A DNA stretch of 64,000 nt from Eucommia ulmoides (GCA_016647705.1 CM028328.1:36370501-36434500), one strand, 5' to 3'; shown: positions 34,976-47,238, counted from the stretch's first letter. Translations and numbers: made by a program. Notes: generated by a model not told the origin, from the sequence alone.

Positions 34976-36500
34976 TGCAGGTAATGGTTTCGTTATCCAA
35001 ACCCAAACCCAAAAATAAACAGATCTGGCCAAGGTAAATTAATTGATTGTTTTACGGGTTTTGGTTCTCCATTCATCCTCTGGACTTAATCTAGTGTTCA
35101 GATCTATTTCGGATTTTATTTTTCTTTTTATGTTTAATGATTTTATGGTTCTCGATTCATCCTCTAGACCGGTGTTGGTTCTCAGTTCAATAGCCAAATC
35201 TATTCATCTTGAACAGCGGACGACGGGAGCACGATGAACAGCTACGGCGTCGAGCACAACAAAAGGTTGGACGACAACGAGCACAACGAAAGGGGCGGAG
35301 GAAGAGTGGCGTCGGAACCTGATCTCAGGGCAAAGCAAGGAACAAACACTTCAGATCTAGTTCTTGCAATTTCAATGAGGAAGGGTAAAATCGTCCAACG
35401 AAAAAATTGGGTTTGAAATCAAGACTTTTTGGTAACAGAAAAAACTAAATGGATGACTATTTTGTGCAGCAAAAAAAAAAAAAAATAACTTATAGGGTCA
35501 TATGGTAGATTCAATCAATTATCTAGACTTTTTGCTAATATTTCCTATTTTTTAATCGATTGACTTACTTGGTGGGTTTTGTGCACCGGTCAACGCAAGG
35601 GGGTTTGTGTATTTCCTCATGAATTAAATAGGTGATGTCATATGGTAATTGAGGAAGGAAATTGACAAATTAAAAGAGTTAATGGAGTCAATGAGTAAAT
35701 AAAGAGAAAAAAAAAAAAAAAATCAGTCTCATGGCTAAATTTCATTTTTAAATAGCAATCTCTATGTATCTTTTTTTATTTTATTTTTTTATTTTTATTT
35801 TTTAGTAGCAATCTCTCTGTATCTCTTCATGTCTAATTATTGCAATGTATCTCCATGTTATTTCAATTTTGCCTCTATTAGTTCCATTTGAGAGATGCTG
35901 GTGAATTTTGTTACCCAAGACTCGACATGTGGCATGAGGACTCAAATGGAATAAAACAAATTAGGAAAAATTATTGTTTAAGTCCAAAAAACGTTATTGT
36001 TCACCATTTAAACCCACCTACTTTAAGTTAAACTGAAAATTCCATGTCCAACGATTTCTTGCACCAATTAGTCTCTTTTTCAAAAACGGCTAGTGACGAG
36101 ATTATTGAATTGCCCCTCCCGTGATTTGCACAAGCATCACCATATCTGGCTTCTCTACCACCTTCGCAGCGCAGATCCACTGCTGTTGCTGTCGAGATCC
36201 GATGCACTCCAGTCGTCGCCGTCCAAATCCGACGCCTTTCCCACCATTGCCGTCCAGATCCAGCTTCTCCACCACCTTCACAGCTTAGATTCGACCTTCT
36301 CCATTCACTAGGTGCACACCTAGCTTAGTAGGTTATCATCTAGAGAAAGAAAGAAATGGTGAAGTGGGGGGGAGTTTGAACAACCATTTCTTTGTTTAGA
36401 GAGAGAGAGAAATGGTATAGTGGGTATTGAGCATTCTAGCTGTTGCCAGTAAAGGCTTTGTAGTGCCTTTTCGACTATTTACACATTTTTAATTATTTAC
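34976..36500. other. intergenic region between the solo LTR and the motif array
   Basis: A small open frame at 35234-35416 (60 residues, MNSYGVEHNKRLDDNEHNER...) has no recognised relatives. CCAGATCC-rich DNA at 36.12-36.30 kb resembles blocks in H2 and the CACTA element. No supportable gene. Confidence 0.4.
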
Positions 36501-36569
36501 ACATTGCACCCTGCAATTTACAGTTTGTTTACTTATATGTAGAGAGGAGAGAGAATTTGTAATGAGAAA

Positions 36570-36957
36570 AATGTTGGTCTGTGTTAATGTTACATGTAAC
36601 ATTCTCTTGAAATATAGGGAAATGTGGTTTTGTGTTAATATAGGTCTATGTTAGTGAGAGAAATTGAAAATCACATTAATATTATATGTAACATCCCCTA
36701 AAATATAGATGTTACATGTTATATCCACTTAAAATATATGTTTTGCATGTAACATCAATTGAAAATAATTATTGATATAGATGTTATATATAACATCCAT
36801 TGAAAATATTTTTTTGAATTTTGACAATATTAAGCAGTGTTACATTCACCACACACATTGAAAGAGACGACACAAGGGGGATAATAAGATGTATCGCAAT
36901 ATTGGATATTAAAAAAAAAAGTACAGCTAACTATTCCTTTGAATGTTACATTCAACA
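36570..36957. repeat. array of ATGTTACATGTAACAT palindromes
   Basis: Palindromic TGTTACATGTAACAT or TGTTATATATAACAT words recur about every 30-70 bp (near 36585, 36690, 36712, 36745 and 36780), often followed by CC(A/C)(T/C)T(G/T)AAAATAT. The array is interrupted by the CACTA element and resumes at 40803-40830. Confidence 0.72.
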
Positions 36958-38436
36958 CACTACAACAAAAATAACCTATCGGGGCATGAAAAAGTGTCGC
37001 GACAGACCGCCTATTGCGACACTTGGACTGGTGCCCTGTAAAAAGCCTCCTCAATAGGTTATAAGGGCACTATATAGTGTCATTTTATTTGAATTTGTTA
37101 AGACAATAATAAGTGTCCTATAAGATAACTATTAGGACACCATATATTGCTTCTATAGCATTTTATATTTTTAAAATTATATATATTAGGGCACTACAAA
37201 ATGTTGTGAAAAAACTCTATTAGGACACAAGAATGTGTCGCAAAATTATCAAAGAAAACCAACATATAAGGACACTATTTAGCGTCCCAAAAAGTATCTA
37301 AATTATTTTTTTTATAATTTAAAATTATTTTCAAATATCAAAATACTCTAAATCCAAACAATAAAAACTAAAAATTCCTCACATTACAAAATACATAAAG
37401 AACTCAAAAATTTTCATTAAAAATGGGGAATTAAAAACCCCAGAGACACACAAAATTATATCCGTCATGGGTCACTACTTCCTTTCAACATCTAAGCCAC
37501 CATTCGTAAATAAAAATAAAATTTAACTACAAAAGTAATATACATATTAAATATGTGTTAAATGTATTTTTCATACAATACTCCGTATCTTTTCTCGACT
37601 AATCCAACATAAAGTAAGTCAGTCCCGTAATTTCCTGCAAAACAAAACAAAAAAGTGTTAATCAATGCAACTGGAATTAGAAATGAATGCATGCAAAAAG
37701 AACTAAAAAATTTCAAACATTCAGTTCTAATTCTAATTCCAATGCCCCAATTCCCTACAATGAAAAACAAAGTTGTTGTCTTTTTTATTATACAATTGTA
37801 CTTCTCTTTTAAATTACTAGACCAAGAGATATTTTATCATACAAGTCAATATTAATCTTTAATACATCCAAAGAAATAAGCATGTTTCTGAGTCATTTTG
37901 CATAAACGAGAAACCGAAAAACGTAATGGTATAAGTTAACTATCTCACTTTCTAAGATACATTGAATTTCATGATAAATGACCTAAGGAGATAAGAGTAA
38001 GAAATATAGCCTAGACATATATCACAAAAAACAGCACCGGTTTTGCTACAAAAACAGTATAATAGTGTTGTGCTTTGCTATTTTTTGCAGCAAAACAGTG
38101 TTGTTTCGTTGAAAAAACAACAAAAGCACAAGTTGTTTTTGCAACAAAACAACAAAACTATTGCGATTTTACTGTTTTAGCATTTACGGATTTACCTTTC
38201 ACCACAAATGAGATTAATAATATATGAGGGAGCAAAGATTGAGATAGACAAAGAGACATTCAAAATAATTGGAAATAATAGGTGAAAAAGCCTATAGAAT
38301 CAAAATAATTAGTTTTTTTATGAACATTTCATATAACTGTAACAGAATACATGGATGCCCACATCAAATAGGTAAACAAAAAGTGAAAGCAAAAATCATG
38401 ATATAATAATACTATGAAGTTTTGCAACAAGATCAC

Positions 38437-38858
38437 CTTGATCTGTGGTATTATGAGGCAAGAGCAGTCCATTTTTTATTTCTTGCAATTGAAGTGCAAC
38501 CAATAAAATTTAACAATAAGTTTAGAAAGATAGCCTTCTAGAATAAGACATGGTCAGCACTTAATATGTATATTGGCACAAAGACAGCCGATTATTCTAG
38601 TGCCAGCAATTGATGTTTTAACCACTGGAATAAAATCTGCTAACTCAGCCTCAAATGTGCTGCAATCAAGATAATCATTTGCTATCATTCTATTTTAACA
38701 AATAATGCACTTACAATCAAGAAATAAACAGACAAAGTAGAGTACCTGTAGAAGTTCTCAGAACCTCCAATTGCAACCAAATAGTAGGCATTAGTTAGCT
38801 TGGAGAACACCCCAATATCACATGAATTCTCGAATTGCAGCCTTGTTGAAAAACTCAT
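38437..38858 (-). pseudogene. EIF6-like: captured 5' exons of translation initiation factor eIF6
   Basis: Three minus-strand exons are readable. Exon 1 (38858-38746) starts at ATG and contains [20 protein letters not shown] then [13 protein letters not shown]. Exon 2 (38659 to about 38576) contains STFEAELADFIPVVKTSIAG then TRIIG. Exon 3 (38481-38437) contains KNGLLLPHNTTDQ. Introns between 1 and 2 have GT..AG ends; the donor after exon 2 is damaged. These are the first ~75 residues of eIF6, the 60S anti-association factor, about a third of the protein. Later exons are absent. No stop breaks exons 1-2, so transcripts could encode a truncated peptide. Confidence 0.9.
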
Positions 38859-39480
38859 GCACCATTAGACATTCAAATCAATGGAACACAATAACACATA
38901 CATACTGTGAAAAGAAATTGATTACTACTGATTAATAGCAATAGGATAACCAAATTGTAGCACACTAGCACTTAATGTAAAAAAAGGAACTAAATGTTAT
39001 AGGAAACTTACTAGTTGCCATAATGAATAAAGAAACAAGAAAAACGATTGAACCAGAGAATAATATCTGCAAACAATCAAGGTTAAAATGATAAATTCAG
39101 GGATTCCTTAATTCAAGAAACAAAAAAAAATCATAGTATAGAATTAATTAAATTTATTAATGAGATACCGAGTATTTTCTGGACTTCGCAGGCTTATAGA
39201 ACACAATGAGAGTCAACTTAGGGTATCTGTCGCTAGGGGAGTTTGGAAAAAATCACAAGGGAAAGATAAAAATAATAAAATTCAAATTATAGATACAGGT
39301 GGCGTTGTATGCTTCTGATGCAGTTGCCGGCGGCAACTAGGTCACAGAGAGGTGTGGTTGGGTAGGCGGCAGTCAGGTGGTATCAAGAAGGGTAAAATGA
39401 ACGGAGATGTGAGAGAAGAGGGTAGCGGTGGGTCGACAGTATATCGGTGATGAGACCGAGACCTTGACGGTGGGGTGTGA

Positions 39481-39618
39481 CAGTAAACAGAACACAGAAC
39501 ACAAAAACAAACAGAATTGGGAACAAAACAGTAAACAGAACACAAAACAAAACAGTAAGCAGAACACAAAACACAAAACAAAATAGAACTGGGAACAAAA
39601 TAGTAAACAAAACACATT
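39481..39618. repeat. low-complexity ACAGTAAACAGAACACAAAAC tandem stretch
   Basis: Degenerate 20-30 bp units of AACAGAACACAAAA with two interspersed GA(A/T)TTGGGAACAAAA or GAACTGGGAACAAAA words. This gives open frames in all phases but no protein. Confidence 0.75.
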
Positions 39619-40802
39619 GTTTAAATATATATTTGAAAATAGAACAAACAGGGAGAAAGAGAGAGAGAAAGGACATAGTACCATCGCATCCAGATCCGAA
39701 CATTGCTTACCTTCATCGTCTCCAAACATCGACGTCCACCTTTGCAAAAAAAGGTGGTAATTGTTCTCTAATTCAAATTATGAAAAGTTTCAATTTCAAA
39801 ATCCAAAATTGATTCAATTTCAAACCCAAAATCGAAATATAGAGAGTGAAAAAGAGAAAGAGGGACATACCTGGATCGGGAGAAGTCGTCGTCGTCACGC
39901 CGCACCTCGCCAACCGTTGTCGTCGTCACCATCACCATCGTGCCTAGATCTACCTCTCCGTCGACCTTAATCTCGGTTCCTCCATCCCTCGACTGCGGCG
40001 ACCAAATCTCAGTTCCAATTGGCCAGATCTGGCCGATTGAGGTCCTAATTGGCCACCGCAACGTTGGCGAGGTTGGTTGTGACGGAGAGCGACGCGGAGC
40101 TGGGGCTGGGGCTGGGGCTGGAGATGGCGACAGAGTGGTGGTGCTTCGACTGCAAGAAGACGCTAAGGGACAACGATTGAGCGAAGACAGCGACGACGAC
40201 TGAAAAAAGACAGCGATGGCGAGAGCAGGTGAAAGCGAAAGTGAGATAGAGAAAGGAGAACTAAGCAGAGGTGAAGGAACAAAAGGGTTTGGGGTGGGTA
40301 TTGTTTTTTTATTTTTTATTTTAACAGATGTACTAGCGGAAAGAGGGTTTGGCGAGGAGCGGGAACACCAAATTTCCACCGCCTTTTTTATTTCTTTTAT
40401 TTATTAGTATTATTATTTTATTTTATTTTAATCTCACTTATAATAATAAGTGTGATAAAAACTTATGTATAATAGGACACAAAATTGTGCCCTAATATAG
40501 TTTTTGTTTTTAGGGCACTATTTTATGTCCCTTTACGTTATATATAGATATTAATTTACTTGATTACTAATTAAATTCTATTGGGGCACTACTTTGTATC
40601 TCATTAAATATTTGATTATAAGGCACAATATATACAGTGTCCCGAAAAATATCTTTATAGGGCACAAGACATATAGTGTCCCAACAAATTGACTTTTATG
40701 TGATACTTCTAATTTTTTATCCCGAAAAGTACTTTTATAGAGCACAATAGATATAGAGTCCCAACAGAAATGCTCTTATAGGCAGTTTTTGTTGTAGTGA
40801 CA

Positions 40803-41927
40803 TTACCTTTAAATGTTACATGTAACATCTACGCATAATATGATTCATACGTCTAAAAAATATGATTAGCATATCGTAAAAAAGATTAAATTTTATTGAT
40901 TAATACAATGAAAAAATATTAATTTTACAACATCAGGAACTACGAAAAAATCTGTGTGTTTTGATGTTAGCATTGAAAGTTACATATGAAGGGTATTTTG
41001 GACAGAAAAACATAAAAAGAGCTGCTGGTGCAAAAAAAAAAAAAATGGATGGACTTGATCGGTGTGCATTACAAAGAAAAATGGAAGTGATTCGTGCACA
41101 CCCCAAAAACTTATCCCTGGATTTTTTTTTTGGGCGGGATTCTTCTGTAATAAAGCACATATGGTGGGGCTACATATGTCGCATTCATTTCATTTTTCTC
41201 CTGTTCTCGTGCCCATCACCTCGTACCCTCTACTTCTAAAGCCATCACTCCATTGTCACCGCCCATTACAACAACGCTCAAAAAAATAAGCTCTAACGAA
41301 GCATTCTCACAACTGCCAACTAACATTTCGGTAGTTAAGAGATAACACATTCAGCCTTATCATGAGCTTAATATTTTGGCTATAATCTCTATAGTTTTAA
41401 CATTTAATGGATTTTTCTATAAAATTATAATCAACAATATTATTTAATAAAAAGTATTTTTTTTATATTATTCTTTATTATATCAAATTGTTGCAAAATC
41501 CTGGATATTAAGTTTAAAATTTCTTACCTTAATGATAATTAAAACGAATTAGATAATAGATGTCATGTATAATTGTTAAAACAAGTCTTTAAAATTTGGC
41601 TAGATTAGCTTGCGGGATGTTTTCTCGTTGAGAATGGTAAATCTCAATAACTATTAGTGCGAGACACTAGAATAACCATAAGGGGATTTATTAGTTTGTA
41701 GTAAGGACATGAACATGATCAATCACTGGCCACAAAGCATAAAAAATATTCATTAGGTGTAGTAAAACCTATTAGTAACAATTGAGTATGCAAAAAACAA
41801 TCAATCACTCTCAACAAAAGAGGGATGTGTCCTACGTGATTAGATTTAAAATTAAAATAAGATTAATTTAATATGGGCCCCAAGGCCCACTATTATATTG
41901 ATCATATACCCATTCCACATGTGTTTT

Positions 41928-41971
<44 letters not shown>

Positions 41972-42400
41972 AAAACCTTGTCTCTCAAAACCTTGGCAAA
42001 GGCGCGTGGTTATGTCTATACATGGTAGGAGTCTTTGAGGGGGAAAAGACTAAAATTAGAACCTTCCATGTTTGATCAAGCAAAAGAGTTCAGAGCATCG
42101 ACTACGTAGCCCTCGTCTTCCATTCTTTTCGCCATCAGCTCCATTCTCTTCGTCGTCGGCTTCATTCTCTTCGCCGTCGGCTTCCTCCTCTTTGCCGTCG
42201 ACCATCAAAGTCATACCCATCATTGGCACCGATCAAAATCAGTTGCAACACCATCGTCTATCTTTATCGACGTTCATAAGGCAGAAACTTTTGGAGGAAA
42301 CGATTGTAGTAGTCCATCAGCGGTTATTGTAGTTTTCATAATTGAAGAAAAAAGTAATAAAACCCTAGCAACAATTTTAGTGAGTAATTTTCTATTTTCC
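40803..42400. other. gene-less stretch with a poly(A) run
   Basis: The motif array ends near 40830. A 38-base A run lies at 41932-41969. GGGCCCCAAGGCCC near 41875-41888 holds two TGGGCC-type (site II) words usual in plant promoters, yet no gene follows that I can read. Repeated TTCTCTTCGCCGTCGGCTTC units lie at 42120-42200. Confidence 0.45.
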
Positions 42401-42409
42401 CTCTTCCTC

Positions 42410-43260
42410 TTTTCATTGTTGATGTTTTTGGTTGTTGAGATGGTTAATGTGCAGTAAAAATTATATATTGTTGTCGTGTTCTTGAATTTTACTCTGATTT
42501 CCATCAGTTTGGTGATATTTGGGTTGTTAGGAATGTTAATGTATAGCCCTTTTCATTGTTGATATTTTAGGTGTTGAGATGGTTAATGTGCAGTAAAAAT
42601 TACATATTGAAGTCATGTTCTTGAATTTCGCTCTGATTTCTATCTTTTTAGTGATATGTGGGTTGTTAGGAATGTTAATGTGTAGCAAAAATCCATCTCC
42701 CCTTTTTCATTGTTGATTTTTTTGTTGTTGAGATAATTAATGTGCAATAAAAATTTCATATTGAGGTCATGTTCTTGAATTTCGCCCTGATTTCCATCTC
42801 TTTGGTGATTTTTGGATTGTTATGAATGTTAATGTGTAGCAAAAATTCATCACCCCTTTTTCATTGTTGATTTTTTGGGTGTTGAGATGGTTAATGTGTA
42901 GTAATAATTACATATTGAGGTCATGTTCTTGAATTTATCTTTGATTCCATCTCGTTGGTGATGCTTGGATTATTAGGAATGTTAATATGTAGGAAAAATC
43001 ACATATTGAAGTTGTGTTCTTGAATTTCGCTCTGATTTCCATCTCTTTGGTGATATTTGGGTTGTTAGGAATGTTAATGTCCAGCAAAAATCCATCTCCC
43101 TTTTCATTGTTGATATTTTGGGTGTTGAGATGATTAATGTGCAGTAAAAATTACATATTGTTGTTGTGTTCTTGAATTTCGCTCTGATTTCCATCTCTTC
43201 GGTGATGTTTGGGTTGTTAGGAATGTTAATGTATAGCATCCCTATATTTTGGATAGTTTA
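42410..43260 (+). repeat. tandem array of ~150-bp units
   Basis: The landmark G(T/G)TGTTGAGATGGTTAATGTG starts at 42431, 42571, 42724, 42879 and 43122. Each is followed by CATGTTCTTGAATTTCGC and TGGTGAT.TTTGGGTTGTTAGG. Spacing is 140, 153, 155 and 243 bp, the last including a partial unit. No coding function. Confidence 0.85.
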
Positions 43261-43789
43261 CTTAAGCATGTGTAGAATTTTAGTTATGTTTGTTACATGT
43301 CTGTCTGCATGTGCAATTGTTTGCACAAAAATATATCCAGACTTCTTTTTTTTTTTTTGCATATATGTGTGTTTTTCTTGCATATTCAAATGGTACGTAG
43401 CAAAAAGTGACCATGCAAGGCTACAGATTTTTTCGGATTGAGCATAGAAGCACGTCAAATGGTATTTTTATTTAGTAATAAGCAATTATTTTTTTTGTTA
43501 ACCGTAAAATGAAGTCTCGGGGAAAAAAAGGAAAAGGGAAAAAAATGAGTGAGATTCTTTGAAAAAAAAAAGATGCTCTTAGCTGGTATTATACTGACCT
43601 CTAAGTAATAACACTTCATGATTCTCTCCTTGGTTGCCTGGATTTGTTGAACATATGGTATCTATTTTTTCAATCTCATTGCTTGAGGATAAGAAAGTGC
43701 AAAACATATTATGACATTCAATCAGTATCATGTGTTATAATTAGATACTATTGTTGTAAAGCAAATATTTGCATCCAAAATCCCGCAAA

Positions 43790-44450
43790 TTCAAAAATCC
43801 AAGATGCCAATTTGTGATTTTGTTACACATTAAATATCTTAACAATCTAAACATCACCAAAGAGATGGAACCAAAGGGGAATACAAGAACACTATTTTAA
43901 TATATGATTTTTGTTACACATTAACATTCCTAACAATCCAAAGATCACCAAAAGAGATGGAACCAGAGCGAAATTCAAGAACATGACCTCAATATGTAAT
44001 TTTTACTGCACTTTAACCATATCAACAACAAAATCATCAACAATGAAAAAAGGGGAGAGGGAAATTCATAAAATCCAAGACCCAATTTGTGATTTTTGCT
44101 ACACATTAAAAATCTTACCAACTCAAACATCACCAACGAGATGAAATCAAAGGCAAATACAAGAACACGACTTCAATCAATGCTTTTTGTTACACATTAA
44201 CAATCCGAACAACCCAAAAATCAATGGAACCATAGTGAAATTCAAGAATATGAATTCACTATGTAATTTTTACTGCATATTAACCATCTCAACAATAAAA
44301 ATATCAACAATAAAAAGCGAGAGAGTGAAATTCAAAAATCCAAGACCCAATTTATGATTTTTACTACACATTAAAAATTTTACCAACCCAAACATCAACA
44401 AGGCAAGAACAAAAACACGATTTTTGTTGCACGTTAACCAAAACATCAAC
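43790..44450 (-). repeat. inverted array of the same ~150-bp family
   Basis: Complementary copies of the 42.4-43.3 kb units, e.g. GAAATTCAAGAACATGACC and CTAACAATCCAAAGATCACC at 43925-43995 and again near 44230-44300. Together with the left array this could form a long imperfect hairpin. Confidence 0.82.
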
Positions 44451-45099
44451 AATTCATAACAATTGGGTTTTTTGCAATTCATAACAGTGGATTACGAAAA
44501 TGGAACTTTTATGTTTTAAGTTTAGACTGAAAATTCCTATTTTAAGTCATAACAGTGCTTGTGTATGAAAATTTGTAATTCATAATAGCGGAATTTTTAT
44601 GTCTAAAAGTTTATACGGAAATTTTAAGTCTTAAAAAATTAAGATTGAGAACCTCAAATTAACAGTGGCAGCGGCTTCAGTGGCTTCGAAATCTGAAATC
44701 AACAGTTTTCTTGTGTATGAAATAGTCTTCGCCGTGAGTTTCTGCCGCGAAATATACCAACACGACACGACGGAAGATATGGTCGTCACCGGTAGCTCCA
44801 TCCGCCGCAATCTAGTGTCGCTGCCGGAATAGATTTTCGTTGTTGGGTTTCCGGAAGATATTGTCCCCACCGTTTACCGAAAGTGAACAATCTAGAGTTA
44901 CTCACTTCGTTTCTTTGCAAATTAGGGTAATGAAAAATAGAAATTTTAATCAACAAAATCTCTTCCATTTTCATAGATTGAATGAAGGAATTTGATAGAA
45001 AATTCCTTATTTAGTTTGATTGTTGATTCCAAAAATACCTCAAGCGATCACTCCTCCAAGCCGCGCGTGAGTGTTTGTCTATGCAATCTTGGGGGTTCC

Positions 45100-45900
45100 T
45101 CAAAATATAAATAATTAATAGGATTTTAAAATGTTTAGGCTTGACTATTGGAACTCATTCTAATATTTAATATAAAAATGGGTGTTTAATTAAAAATTCT
45201 TTAAAATAAATAGTTTTATTAGAAAAGTTTTATAATTGGGATGAGATTCCAATTGGTGTCCCAACTTTATCAATTAAATGCATATAATTTAACTATATTT
45301 TTTTTTTTTTTTAACTTTAACCTATACCCTAATGATTTTTTTTGCGAACACAAAGATAGAAAGCTTGGTTCTATTGAATTTTGTTTTTTTTTTCTTTTTA
45401 CTTTTTGGAACATTGGTCAAAGTTTGAATTTTGCTAAATGGATTAGGAAACAAATTTGAATTTTAAAAACCTTGCCTAAATCGGATTTGATATCTTTTTA
45501 ATTTTATTTGAATTTTGAAAATCTTGCCTAAATTATATTTGGTATCTTTTTGTAATTTTAAATTTAAACTTACTAAATCAAATATTTAAAACTACCATTT
45601 AAAATTGTTATGAGATAACAATTTATAGATAATGATTACTATTTTTTTTTTTAATTTGATTTTGTCTAAATACAAATTTAAAATCCTTTTTGAATTTTAA
45701 TTTAATAGATAAGGATTTTAAGTTTGAAATGTTGAATAATATCAAAAGGTATGAGATAATTTTAATAGATGTGTAATTATAATAATTTGAAATTTAAATT
45801 ATATTCTATTTTAAAATTTATGAGAAATTATTTAATATAGAGAGTTTAATTTAATTTGAGTTAAAACTAAGGTTCAATAGTGAACCACAATTAAGTATTA
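45100..45900. other. AT-rich intergenic DNA
   Basis: Homopolymer T runs and short repeated GAATTTTGAAAA(T/C)CTTGCC words near 45460 and 45515. No gene seen. Confidence 0.5.
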
Positions 45901-45904
45901 TCTC

Positions 45905-47238
45905 TCTTTCAAATCCTCTTCTCTTATCCAAATTAGCGGCTCAGATTAATTCACTAATCTACTCAATCGCTCTCCCCACGCGCCATCCCCATTTTCTCCC
46001 TCAACGCTCTATCCAACTCCCTCTCTCAATTTCTCTTCCCTCGCCGCCGCCGCCGCTACCACCGATCTCTCTCACGCCACCACCATCACATACCTCTTCC
46101 TTACTTCCGACGTCGCATCGCTACCGCCGCGCCGCGCCGCGCCAGAAACCTCGCTGCTATCGCCGATGACGTCACCATGGCCGTTTGTCTCCATGGCCAC
46201 CAGATCTGAACCCTTTCTCTCTCTGTTGAATCTGGTGAAATCGGGACTCTATTTCAACAAATCTGGCTGGATGACTGTTTAGTGTTCAAGACGACGATGT
46301 TGAGACCGAGAATTTGCAATTTGAGGACCATATACGCGGTGCTTTCATAGAAATCGGTTTCTATTCGGTGTCTCTGCATCGGGTAAACTAATAACGCCAT
46401 CTCTCTCTCTCTCTCTCCCGATGTACCATTTCTTTCATTCCAAAATCATATACTGATAAATTTTGCTACGTATTTATGTTTATTTATTTATAGTTTCTTC
46501 TTTGTAGTATATGGCAGATGAAGGTCTCGTGCCTTCTCCGGAGGAAGAGCTCAAGAAGGAAACCGTAATTGACAAGCTGAAACAGGTATTCTTCACCTCA
46601 ATTTACAAACAGTTATGTGATAAATGTTAATCATGTGAATTTCTCAATGCTATTAATGCTTGTCATTCCTCAATGCAATTTATAATTAGGGTTTTGTTTA
46701 GCATTTTGGCTAAGATTCTTACCTCTTAATAATTATAATCTTTTCTTGTTGGTATTAGAATCGTAAATGAACGCATGTAAAATTGGAATTTCGATCTTCG
46801 AATTTTATATTCGAATTTCAAATTTCTTAAATTGTAGAATGAATTTCAATCGTCAATCCGGATAGCATTTGAAAAAAATATATATATATATATTAGATAT
46901 TTCAACATACAAAGATGGATCATTTTTGTTCATAAATTTTATAAAAATAATCCCGTTTTAAAAATATATATGTATACACACACACACACAAGAGGGTTCA
47001 ATTGAATTATATTAATTTAACCAAGAAATTGTGTGTTGGCATGAATTATGTTTTGGTATTTTTGTATTTAACAGATAGTAATGGAATGGATTAAGAGAGT
47101 TGTTTATCACCGATTGTATTTAACAGATAGTAATGAAATGGATTAAGAGAGTTACTTATCAACAACGTCTTTCTAGGAGTTATGTTAGAGCTCCTACTGC
47201 CTCTATAGTAACATATGGATCCTATATATGGCCTTGGA
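45905..47238 (+). pseudogene. PAPS-like: truncated nuclear poly(A) polymerase gene (5' end only)
   Basis: A CT-rich leader (about 45905-46383) is followed by an intron ending TTTGTAG at 46507 and the first coding exon, 46511-46585 (25 codons, including PSPEEELKKETVIDKLK). The next exon, at 47127-47238, continues IVMKWIKRVTYQQRLSRSYV then RAPTASIVTYGSY. This is the start of the nucleotidyltransferase domain of plant poly(A) polymerases, which add poly(A) tails in the nucleus. An extra ATAT after TYGSY shifts the frame of the GLGV motif. The exon start is tandemly duplicated (47062-47102 and 47114-47154). The catalytic Asp motif and everything after it are missing. Helitron-type DNA follows, suggesting capture. 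Confidence 0.78.
47062..47155 (+). repeat. 52-bp tandem duplication spanning a splice acceptor
   Basis: TTGTATTTAACAGATAGTAATG and the following exon bases occur at 47062 and 47114. The duplication carries the TTTAACAG acceptor, so two acceptors compete. The first leads into a frame ending after VVYHR; the second reads on. Confidence 0.85.

Larger units (their letters stand above)
36958..40799. mobile_element. non-autonomous CACTA (En/Spm) transposon with captured eIF6 exons
   Basis: Terminal inverted repeats begin CACTACAACAAAAA on both ends (36958 and, inverted, 40799), with a 3-bp duplication ACA (36955-36957 and 40800-40802). Subterminal DNA holds many copies of GG(C/A)CACTAT..TAGTGTCC-like words (37.06-37.27 and 40.48-40.77 kb), typical transposase-binding arrays. 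There is no transposase reading frame. The middle carries eIF6 exons on the minus strand and a GC-rich block (39.69-40.35 kb) resembling a promoter or leader. Confidence 0.92.

Noticed and set aside
39373-40379. Minus-strand frames of 124 and 203 residues in the CACTA element
   Set aside because: The first is a translation of the AACAGAACACAAA repeat; the second is low-complexity Ser/Pro/Ala with no family resemblance. Possibly leader DNA.
41850-41900. Promoter-like TGGGCC pair
   Set aside because: No coding exon follows within 1 kb that I can recognise, so not reported as a promoter.
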